The notes beneath the pieces are model-generated. The model worked only from the letters and a program-made list of their open reading frames with translations, was not told where the DNA came from and searched no databases. The translations under genes and the position numbers were made by a program. From the NCBI RefSeq assembly GCF_949628215.1, contig NC_134311.1, positions 10,537,582 through 10,601,581 on the forward strand: a stretch of DNA of 64,000 nucleotides. The letters are read 5' to 3'. This DNA comes from Phalacrocorax aristotelis. Taxonomy: Eukaryota > Chordata > Aves > Suliformes > Phalacrocoracidae. Shown here piece after piece: positions 12,801-24,800 of the stretch. Positions within the stretch are counted from its first letter, which is position 1. The number at the start of each line of letters is the position of its first letter.

Positions 12801-15800
12801 GTATCACACTAACATGGAAGAGAAAATACCACAGCAGTAGGTATAAACAGGAGTCCAGTTTGTCAGACACATGAAGTAATCCTGTTCTGTGTGCATTGAG
12901 GAAGGCTTCAGTTGGAGTATTGTCTCTCATTCTGCTCAGAAGGAAAGAGGTTGGCAGTCGTGACGAGAGACTGATGAGGGACATGGAAGGCATGAGCTGC
13001 AAAGAAATATTAAAAACCAAATCTTATATTTTAGAGAATTTATGACAGTCATGAAATCTGTAAAAAATCTGTTTCAAATAATAAGTGAATAATCTATCTC
13101 TGCGTATACACAGAGGATAGAAAAGGAGTAATACACAAATAATTGCAGAAATATTTCGGTTGGACATTAGAAAAAACTTTCTGACATTGAAACTCACCAA
13201 GGGCTGGCATAGACTGTTCAAGAGGATTGTAGAGTATCTATCATGATCTGTCTGTAAGAAGATTTTAGACAAACATCAGGATTACTGACATACAGTTGTT
13301 TTTGTCCTGGAGCAAGTGAATTAATTGGATGACCTCTTGTACTCTCTTCCATTCAATTTGTTTGTGAATCTGTGAAACATAGCACTCAAATGAAACAAGG
13401 TCAGTCAGACATGTGTGATGCTTGCAGAAGGACAACGAGTTGAGATGTAAACATGGACCTTACTTAATGTTTCTAAATAAGTTCAAAGAAGGTTTGAAAA
13501 ATAACATCTAAAAGGGTCCAGAATGCCAAAGGAGAAAAAACGCTAGTCAAATCAAATAGGTAGAATTCTTAGGTCCTAATTCCACTGGTTTTGGTTCAGT
13601 TTTATAAAATTTTATATTTGTGGTTGCAAAGTGCTTTAGTTTTATTCTCTTGTTTCATATTTTTGAATGTGTGAGAATGCTTTTCTTTTCATGAGGGTGC
13701 TTTTATTTCACCCCTGTGCCTTTCCTACGTACATACTTCAGAAGATTCGACATCCTTATCGCCTACAACTTCCTTAGAAGCAAAAAGATAGCTTTATCAA
13801 GATATATCAATCAACTTATTTAAGACCTCTTGCTAAGATTCATCAAAGGCCATGGCATCATCTGTTACGTTGAAAAGAAATGGCTCAGACCCCCACAAGA
13901 GACAGATGTTAATGAAACCTTTGCTGACTACTAAAGCACTAAACAGTTAAATGTCATTGGAAGTTTTGTGTTAGGTTATCTGAGTGATTCGCTTTGTAAA
14001 AATTACCCACTTAATTTTTTAAACAAAAAAAGGAAAGAACAGCTCCAATGTTTTAAACACAAAACATTAAGCAAGAATGTCAGTACTATTACCTTCCTTA
14101 CTGCCTTTCCCTTACTTCTCTTATGCTTAGGTATTTTCTTAGTGTATAAAATTCCTATCTGTATGTCACAGCAACAGATGGTATGAAATATCCACTAAGT
14201 TCCCTTTGAGGAAGGAGCTCTTTTTGGAGATGTTGTTGTTGCTTATCTTATTAAAGTATAATTGTGCTATCTTTAAGATAAAACAAGACAAGTTCATTCT
14301 GAAGGAAAAGAACATCACAGAGAGAAAATAAAACATCTCTTTCTAAGAGTAGCTTCATTTGAAGCCTGGTTACTGGAGAAGAACAGACCTGGCAATGGTC
14401 TTATTCAGCACCTGGGGCTTGACTAGCTTTTTTCAATCACAGGCTGTTTAAGCTTTGGTTTTAATTCTGTTTCTGGTTGCTAGTTCACAGCAGTGTCGGC
14501 AAAAGGAAACCTTCTTACATTCTTGTCAAGTACTGTTCTCTACAGTGACTTGTCAGTGTCAGGTGGACCAAAACTTTATTTTAACTTTTGACCCAACTGA
14601 GTCTGCATCAGAACTGGTCATTATTATTACCAATCAGCTGTGCACATTATAAATGTGTTGTCTAATGCCATTTGTCAACCTCTAACAATTCCAAGTGTTT
14701 TTCATCCTGAAATCTGTGCCTCAGAGACAGTCTTAGTGTTGTCCCCTTGCACCAATAGTGCACATTTTCCTCTCTGTACTCTGTGAAGCATCTCTGTTAA
14801 CTCTTTCATGAACAGAATTGCAGATTATGTCAGATATTACAAAAATTTTCTAATAAATGTTTTATGGGTAAAGAATGTAAAAATGGGGTATTTTTTGAAT
14901 CCTGGATGCTCTGGGATCCAAAATTCTCTAGTCAGTCCTCATCCCTTCAGGATTTGTCAGTATTTCCATTAAGTAGTTTCTCCTATCTTCTTCCTCTCTT
15001 CCCAAATAACCCATCCTGAATTTGCTATTATCTAATCCTTTCTACTCAAACAAGCACTTCTGGTTTTCATCCAGCTAGAAAGTATGCAAACCCTTACGTT
15101 TCCTGAGTGGTCCTGTGTATATAAGCCATTACCAGAACTACTCTCCATCATTTCCAGCGGTCCTGGTTAACAGGGGAGGTCCCAGATGACTAGAGGCTTG
15201 CAGATGTGATGTCCATCTACTAGAAGGGCCAGAAGGAGGATCCAGGAAAATACAGGCCAGCCGGGCTCACCTCAGTACCAGGGAAGATTATGGAGCAGTT
15301 CATCTTGAGTGAGCTCACCAAGCATGTGCAGGACAACCGGGGGATCAGGCCCAGCCAGCATGGCTTCATGAAAGGCAGGTCTTGCCTCACCAACCTGATC
15401 TCCTTCTGTGACCAGGTGACCCACCTGGTGGATGAGGGAAAGGCTGTGGATGTTGTCTACCTTGGACACAAGGCGTTTGACACTGTCTCCCACAGCATCC
15501 TCCTAGAGAAGCAGGCAGCTTATGACTTGGACAGGCATACTCTTCGCAGTAAAAAAACTGGCTGGGTGGCTGAGCCCAGAAAGCTGTGACCAGTCACAAG
15601 TGGCATTCCCCAGGGCTCAGTTTTGGGGCCAGTCTTGTTTAATAACTTTATCAATTATCTCTATGAGGGGATCGAGTGTGCTTTCACTAAGTTGGCAGAT
15701 AACACCAAGTTGGGCAGGAGTGTTGACCCGCTCGAGGGTAGGAAGGCTCTGCAGAGGAACCTGGACAGGCTGGATCGATGGGCTGCGGCCAGTTGGATGA

Positions 15801-18800
15801 GGTTTAACAAGGCCAAGTGCCGGGTCCTGCCCTTGGATCACAACAACCCCATGCAGCGCTACAGGCTTGGGGAGGAGTGGCTGGAGAGCTGCCCGGCAGA
15901 GAAGGACCTGGAGGTGTTTGTCAACAGCCGCCTGAACATAAGCCAGCAGTGTGCCCAGGTGGCCAAGAAGGCCAATGGCATCCTGGCTTGTATCAGGAAC
16001 AGTGTGGGCAGCAGGAGCAGGGCAGTGATCGTGCCCCTGTACTGGGCACTGGTGAGGCCGCACCTCGAGTACTGTGTTCAGTGTTGGGCCCCTCAGTACA
16101 AGAAGGACATTGAGGTGCTGAAGCATGTCCAGAGAAGGGCAGCAAAGCTGGTGAAGGGTCTAGAGAATAAGTCTTATGAGGCGCAGCTGAGGGAGCTGGG
16201 GTTGTTTATCCTGGAGAAGAGGAGGCTGAGGGGAGACCTTATTGCTCTCTGCAACTACCCGAAAGGAGGTTGTAGCGAGGTGGGTGTTTGTCTCTTCTCC
16301 CAAGTTACTAGCAATAGAACGATAGGAAATGGCCTCAAGCTGCATCAGGGGAGGTTTAGATTAGATATTAGGAAAAATGTCTTTACTGATAGGGTAGTCA
16401 GGCATTGGAAGAGGCTTCCCAGAGATGTGGTAGAATTGCTGTCCCTGGTGGTATTTAAAAGACATGTAAACATGGCACTTCAAGGCATGGTTTAGGAGAC
16501 ATGGTAGTGTTGAGCTGATGGTTGGACTTGATGATCCTAGAGGTCTTTCACAGCCTTAATGATTCTTTTCTTTTCTGTGCTATCCTATGCTATGCTATTT
16601 TATTGATGTTTCAGGCGGAGACCCAGCAGGAGAGGGATGATTATAACTTATAGCCCTGGGTGGCATCCTGAGGGACCTCTGATTTTCATGTAGTGTCTCC
16701 AGCACTTTTTTTTTCAATACATATGTCACGAGGAATACAGTTTAGTATGCCTAGGATGCAAATACAGAGTGCATACCACCATTACAACTGTCTTGTCAGG
16801 TTCGATTGGACACCAACTAGAATGAACATAAATTAAAAGGTGTAGCAAAGAGACATCATACAGAAAGACACAGATGATACCAGGTTAATATTGGTCTCGG
16901 GTCCTTCTCAATGTTTGGCATTTAGTCCAGGCCATTAGAGGTAGTGAAGTCACCCGTTTCCTTTATTTAGTAGCCCATTTTGACAGCTTTCAGGAAAATG
17001 AAGACCAACAGTTCCTGGGGCAAGCATTCAGAAAGCTGTCAGAAATACGGTGATGAAACTCCTTTCCCATTGGGTGGCAACCCTCACCCTAGGCAGTGTC
17101 CAAGAACGTGGTGACCTCATGTCATTTATCAGTCAAGTATGTGTCTCTGGAAAAATTGTCATCTTTTTCATTCTGACCCATAAGTTGAGAGTCTAACGCC
17201 TGCCTCTTAAACTCTTGAAGTAACCTGTCTGAAATTGTACAGCTAATCAATTTAATATAAAGTTTTGACTGGAAACTGCAAGGGCTTGTGCTGTACCCAT
17301 GCAAATAGCAGCTTTCTTTATCGTGTTTGTTGATCTCTAGATTTTCTTGAGACTTTTGAAGAAGTAAAGAATCAGGAACTGGAACGAAAAGCCCAAACAG
17401 AAGCCAACATTGTTGCACTCCTGGAGCACGCAAGCAGGGTAAGTGCATTTCCTTCTTCCTGTGGCAAGCTAGGAGTTTAGATCTTAGATCTTTGGATAAA
17501 GAAGGATGGTGCGTTTTATACATTATCCAGTCAGTATCTGCTTAATAATCTCTTAAGAGAATTTAACATTAAACGATGTACAGCTGTAGCTTAACCAAAA
17601 AAAAAAAAAAAAAAAGATTTGTTTAATTTCTCTTCAGTTCTGGGGAGTTTTGAATATTCGATAATACTTGTGGTCAGAATAAAAGAAAAGGTTGCACAAT
17701 TGTGGTAATTCATCATCATTGCTATCATGAACATTACTCTATTTATGATAAGCATTTCAGAATGCTGCAGTATTTTGTTTACCTAAGGCTGCAAATCTCA
17801 GTTCATGGGTATTCTGTCACTACTATTAACTAACTGGCAATACTCCAGTTGTCTCTCTGATCTCCTGAAATTATGTCTAGAATACCCTGGTGTGTAATAT
17901 TTAACGTAAACACTTAAGAAATTGTTCCCATTTACAGTCTGCTGTTCTTCTGCACTTTCAGAACATAATTTCTTTTAACATTTTTCGTTCCCATGGATTT
18001 TTTATCATATAGAAACCTTTCAGCTGAGTAATACTTTGATTCTATCATCACTTTAATTGTCTTCTAACTCCTTCAGTGTGGTATATCATAAGGTATATTT
18101 TAGACAATGACACTTACTTTCGAAGAGATCAATGTGGCAACACCATTAATACTTGCTGCATTTTTGTTTCATCTTCACTGGCCTGTCAGTACCTGTATTA
18201 TCAAAAGTTGGCAAAATGAAAATCATTCACATTTAAATCAGTGGAGATATTTTCCAGTATTTTTAGTCTTTGTAGTAGAAAAGCCAAATAATAGACAATG
18301 TACTAGGACAGGAGAGTTTTTACTTGTCCAGTTACCATTTGTTGTTTCAAAGATACAGCTTGTTCTCATCATTGTTATTGGTAACACACAGAATGTGAAT
18401 CATATGAAACAAATTTCTTCTGTTACCAATCAAGAGCTGAAGATTATGCAGGAAGACCTCACTTTCAAATCAAATGAAATGCAGAAATCACAGAGCACTG
18501 CTAAGAATCTGATTACAGGTGAGATCAGCAATGGATTTTCAAATTCATTCCTTAAAAAAATTAAAATTACCTGAGTTGTGACACTAATAACAAGTAAAAG
18601 ATCAGTGATCTCCAAATATTAAAATTCCATGGCAAGTTGAAGCTCTTGTGGGTAACAAGTTATTTATATTTTTCAGGAGTGTTTCACTTACTATTACCAG
18701 TAAATGATCAGCTTCCTTGCACAGATATATGTTAAATATGTGTTTTAATACAGGGGTACAAAGTTGTTTGAGCTAGGAGTTTGACTTTACTAATATTCAC

Positions 18801-21800
18801 ATTGAAATAAATGTTTTTCACAATCTTAAAATAGTATTTAATAAATTGAAGTAGAGACTCGCACAGTTATATAACCATGTATTATTTGTAAATGTAGTTC
18901 TTAGTATCTCTTGTGGTTTGTGCTTTTCTGAAAGGGTATGTACCATGAGAGAATAACTGGCAACAACAGTAAACAGGTCTCAAATTCTCAGGCTTTGATT
19001 CTGCAAAGTGAATATTCATTTTAGCTTCATTTTGGAAACACGCAAATACTTAAAATTAAGCGTAAGAACCTGCAGTATCTTGCCCATAATTTCAAAAAGC
19101 AGACATCATTTTTCTTTCATTTCCGTAACAAGTATCTATTTAGTTCTTTATTTGCACTGTTTGTAGTGGAATTGTTCTCATAATTCTAAGCCTTTGCCAA
19201 TATCATTATTGGTTCAGCAAGCCTTTCCTTGTTTGTTTGGCTGAAAGGAAGGGGCAGGAATTAAGAACCATAAATCATTTTGGTAGAAGGTTAATACGTG
19301 CTGTACTTGGTTCTAATTTTCAAAACACGAGCCTGTGTTGTAACTTCAAAGTAGTTGTGTGCAAGTAAGTAGTTGTTACACACAAAATGTTACAGAAATT
19401 GATTGTTCTGTTGTGTGTTTGAACATTTTGTGTTCACTTGTCTGCAAATACTCATTTTGCAGTTCTAGTGTAGTTTAAAAAGCTGGGCCATACATTACAA
19501 GTTCAAATATGACTTTTTGTTCTTTCATCTAAGCATCAATTCTCATTACTTTACAATATAAGGATGTTCCGGAAGCACATAGTGCTATAGAGACATTATT
19601 GAAAGATATATTTCTTTCTTTGCAAGGGGAGAGAAGGAAGTTACAGTACATAATTTTCAGCATATCATTTAAATGATTCATAAGTGAACTTCTGAAATCA
19701 AGAAGTCACAGGTACTTGTAATGAACAACTTCAGATTCTTTCAAAAACACAGTGAATGTTCAATTTGCACAGTTAAAGTTCGTCCTAACCCTTGAATTAT
19801 AGCACAGTCATCTTCAGGATTCTTTGTTGTGATTAAAATCTGGATTTCCATACTTTCTTGCCATTACAAAGATATAAAAAGTCCACCAGCAGAACCCTTA
19901 CCAAAAAAAAAAAAAAAAGAAAAGGAAATCATGAAGAGTAAACAAAAGTGCTGATGATGGCATAGTTTCCCAAATACATTTCCCTGGGTCACTGTAGTTT
20001 GGTCTGAGAGTTTGCGACTGTGTACACACTGCCTGCTAGACGCTGCAACTTCATGGCGTATCAGAAGGAACTGGGCTGCATCCTCTTCCTGTCTCTTCTG
20101 CTAAAGAAGGTTTGAGGTTTTGTAGTTTTGAGTTTTTTTCATTGAGGCTGTTGCTGGAAAAAGGATAAAATTCACCTCTTCCAGTTTCTTCCCTTTTCTC
20201 CAGAAAGTGGAGATAGACAGCCTATTGCTGTCTCACAGTAATTTTTATCAGTATATAGATAGAACAATCTAAGAATCCTTTCTGGCTTTTTGGCATTTAT
20301 GTTCTTACTCCTCTTTCCATGTAAAATAAATCCCAATTAGCCAATTATGTATTATTTTAAAATAAAAAATATAAATATTAGAACAACTGCATAAAAAGTG
20401 AAGATGCTGTGATTAGGGCTAAATAAATCCTTAAGAAAATCTAAAGTTGTTTTCTCCCATTTCTCTCCAATTTGGATTATATTTATTCTATTATTCTGGT
20501 TTGGACTGTTTTTAATTTTAAAGCCCTAATCTATTGAAATCCTTAAGCATTTGTGCCGTAGGAACAAGAGAGGTAGAGCTGTGGTCTATTCAGTCATGTT
20601 ATAGGATCTGACATTGACCAATACCAGAAACTTCAAAGAGAATCTATGAGCAGTTGTGAAATATTCTAGACACAGGAAAAGTGTTTGCTTAAACCCTTTC
20701 GGGTGGAAGGCAGCATAAATATTGAATCACAGACATGCAATGCAGTTCCAAACTTTTTATTTTTAAACCCTTCTTTTTACCAGTATGGAAATTTTTTGTA
20801 TTTATGTAGATGCTCTTTGGACAGACAGGACCCTTTCAATCTTACCTTATGCAAGTGTGATCGTTAGGATAATTACATATTGTACAGAAAAATTGTGGCT
20901 AGTCTTTTTTTTATTTTGAGGTTCCTAAAGAGACCACCAAATTATTATTCTGTAATAAACCAGAAATGTTGATTAAAGCCAATTTCACTCTAAAAAATAA
21001 ATACACAAGAGGGAAGATGAGTACCAAAATCTTGCTATGACAGGGTTTTGATTAGGTGAGATTTTCCCAAATAATTCCACTAAAGAAACCATACCCACAG
21101 TTTTTGGAAAGGTGAACTCTCCCTCTGTCACATATGCACATCCACTCCCATCTGCCATAAAGATCTATAACGCCTTTTCCCTCCCCTGCCTGGGGGAAAA
21201 TTTCCTACCCTTTTTCCACATGATCAGCAGAAATCTGAGTGTGTGAGCAAAATATACGGTCTATGCTGAGAGAAAAGTTTCTTTGAGCTGTCTTATCCCT
21301 CGCAATAGCTCACGATGCCTGATATTTTCAGAATGTAGAGTAAAACCCTGCATTATTATTCATGGTCTTTAGACACAGCTCTGAAACATAAGGTTATGTA
21401 GCCATGTGTTTAGATATTCAGGAACTTGAAGAAAATACAGTGGCAAGGCTGCAGGCCTGAGAACCATCCAAAACAAGTCTATCCACATCGAGACCTTCCA
21501 CACTCAGTGTGGATAACTTATCCCCCAAACTGGATCAAAGTATATTTTTTATTTTGTGTATCTTTATTGTGTCCTCTCTCAAGCATATCGTGTCTGAACA
21601 GTTTCAGTCTTTACATGTCTCTTAATATAAGAATCTGTCCATACTTCTAGCTCCTTTAATTGCCTGTATCTCAGTTGTTTCTTTTTAATAGATTGTCAGA
21701 AGTAAATGCTGTATATTGTAGCTCATGCTTATTTTGTAAGCTATGACAGTTCTTATTCTGTGGAGATATGGAAGTGTTTTCCTGTGCAGAGTGAATGTTT

Positions 21801-24800
21801 AAAGCAAATTCGGCTATTTACTGTCATAAAACTAAGTCTTTTCATATACAAGCACCATAAATAAAAAAAATAGGCTAAAAAACTAACAAAAATAATGTTT
21901 GATTGTCTGCATTATTGCAATCAGCTTTTTGTAAGGTATCACAACTGCTTTACAACTTGAGATTGATGCTGTAAACAACTTTAACAATAGAAATATCACA
22001 GTGTGATATAGAAAATCACATTTTCATTACTCCTTACATATGGACTATAATTCAGTAACTGTATTATAGCAGTCTGACTTACGGGATGATTGTGAAGATC
22101 AGATTTTTTTCTTTCATTCATACTAACATTCCCATGAACATCAAAATTGGAAAGATATGCAGGAGCTGATTCTATTGCTTAAGCATAGAATAAACCTTTA
22201 TATACTGGGCAATGTATAATGGAATAAAAAGTACTGTTAATTAGAGATTGTGTTTCTGGTGATCTAGAGAGTCAAAAACTGCAGATGGACCTACAGAAGA
22301 TGGAACTCTTGGAGGGCAAGATGGTTGATGAACTGGCTTCTCTTAAAGAAAAAATTGAACAAACAAAAACAGATTTGGAGGTCTATAATAATTTGCCAGC
22401 TCTGAAAGCATCAGGAGAAGAGAAGAAACAGGTAACGAAAGGAATGAAACCCTGGATTATACAGAATTTGTGTGGTTTTGAGCACCTAGTGATGGGGAAT
22501 CCAGGTCTATGACTGGGGATCCTGACTGATAGTTGAAAACTGGGCCTGCGCACCAGTGCTGATGAATCCAAATGCTCCTCTGCTTTTATATGCGACTTAT
22601 TAACTGGGTACATGTAGGAGGCTATCAGCTGGATACCTTTTTATAACTTCCTTCCACAAACTTTCCCATTTATTTTAGTGATTCATCTGAACTTTTCTGC
22701 TGTTACTTATGACTACCTCTAAGTTTGAATTTAGCAATCTAACCACAGAACCCAAGCAAAAAAGAAAAATCTATCCTGTGTGTATTTGCTCTAAGACAAA
22801 CTCCATCTAGAACACTTTCCATTTCACATGTGATAAATTTCTTAGAAATTCTTAACATCAGCATTCCCGTTTGTGCTGATGCAATATGGTCTAAGCCTAC
22901 AACTTGGTCATAACCATTGAATCTTATCTTTAGGATCGAGCATTCATTGCTAGAGAAAAGTCTTATGAATTCTTTATGCATATGACCTTGTTCTGAAAGG
23001 AAGAAACAGTAGCATCTTGAAAACTGAATTAAAATCATTTGTCTGTAGCCCACAGCAAATGAACTTGTCGCTTAATTGGTTGTTGGTGTTTTTTTTTTCC
23101 AACTAGAAACTCCAGGATGACAAAGAAAAATTAACAAAACGTAGTTATGCTTTCAAGAAAATAATGGAACACTTGAACACAGAGTATGAGACACTAAAGA
23201 GAGAGCTACAAGAGAATGAGACACATTCTCAGGTATAGCTCAAGCTACTTATTACCTCTTCAGTTGTTCTATCACTGTTCCGGTTTTCTCATGCACATGA
23301 AGCATTGAATGGATGGAATCAGTTCATTCCTTCTCAGGGAGTTTTCAAATTATGTGTTGTAAATACATAGCCATATTTTCTGTTTTCAAACAAAAGTTAG
23401 TATCATGCCAATAAATTTACTGTAAGGTTTGGATTTCAAAGTTGTTAGGCAGAGGTCTGTCTGATCTTAAAACCTGTGCGAATACTTTGTTTAAGTGTTT
23501 ATACTAGTCTTGTGCAGAACTGTCCCCCTTTGCCCTTCCTTTGCTTGAGGAGTGCTGAGGACCAACTAAGAAAGAAACTACAGGAAAAAAAAGTCACCAC
23601 TAATGAGATAAGACTCCTTTTGCTTTTAAAGTTATGGAGCTAAGTTTTTTCTTGCAACCTGTACTATTAATTCCATTTCCCTATTGCAGTCCTTCTGCTC
23701 CTTGCAGACTACTGAAGTTTTAGGGTTTGTTCAGACTTCTTTAAACCCAAGGAACTTTGGTATATGAGTATATTTACATTTACATTTCAAAAGTGGATCA
23801 GGAAAGATGTTTATAAACTCTTGAGCAGCTTTGATTCTTCCATTATAAACACCCATGAATTGCTGTCATTTTGGCAACAGAGCTTTACTGGCATATAGGT
23901 TTGAATCCACAGAAGGAAAACGGATAACCTCAAAATATGCTGAAAAATGGAAATTTATTATTTTCTCTGCATTTCATCTATTTTTATTGTTTCAGGTTGT
24001 TGAGATCTTTGTTCTATAGAACTGTTACTTTTTTCTGATACACTTAAAAGCTGAAAGTGATATTTGTACATGTTCAAGTTAGCTTTCTTCTGGAGTGAAC
24101 TTTATGGAGAGGATGAGAGGGAAGAGTTCTAAATTAGGAGATATACATACACACTTGTAGCATATCATTGTGGCTTAACACTAGGGTGATGATATAAATC
24201 TGCAAAGCTGCATGCGAAAATCCATAACACTTCAGAGATTGTATATTTTTTTATGCCAGGGTCAGATTCTTAGTCCTAGAGATTATGTAAATCAGAAATT
24301 GATATCCAGCCAGTGTTGAGATACTTGCATAATGATGCTAAAAATTTTATATAAAATAGTAGTCGTACATAATTTCTTCAGTTCATTAAGCTTTGGCAGT
24401 TCTGTTTCAATGTGTGCAAAAGGATTTGTTTCTTTGCTTTTTATGTAATAAGTGTAAATTTCGTGAGGGTGAATAAAGATATTTCTTAAAATGGCTGATT
24501 TGTTGACATGCATCAAGCATTTTGAAGTACAAATAGTGTTTACATATCTTGAGGGTTTGGGTGATTTTGCAAGGATTCAACTGTATAAGTTATGACATTC
24601 AAGGAGTTACTGTAAAAATGCACTGAATATTTCCTTTGGTATATATAAGACAGTATGTTAAACTTGGACTGCTTTACCAGCTGTATTGCATTTAGCAACA
24701 TCTACAAAGGGGGCAATAAAACTTATAATTGGTCAGCAATATTGTATCTTAGAAATAAATGACTGCCATGTTTGCTGTGAACTGGTACACTAGATAACTA

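Larger units (their letters stand above)
11145..17340 (+). other. IFT74 large intron carrying two LINE insertions
   Basis: About 6.2 kb. It contains a decayed CR1/L3-like LINE (about 12080-13385) and a well-preserved CR1 fragment (about 15150-16600), both in sense with IFT74. The remaining sequence, including 13390-15150, shows no recognisable gene or repeat. Confidence 0.85.

Noticed and set aside
12682..13272. Two minus-strand ORFs (112 and 82 codons)
   Set aside because: They are antisense to the decayed LINE and carry no recognisable protein.
15617..16126. 169-codon minus-strand ORF
   Set aside because: It is the antisense shadow of the CR1 reverse-transcriptase frame.
18107..18391. Open frame continuing upstream from the IFT74 exon at 18392
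   Set aside because: This part has no IFT74-like sequence, and a clear acceptor (taacacacag) precedes 18392, so it is intron.
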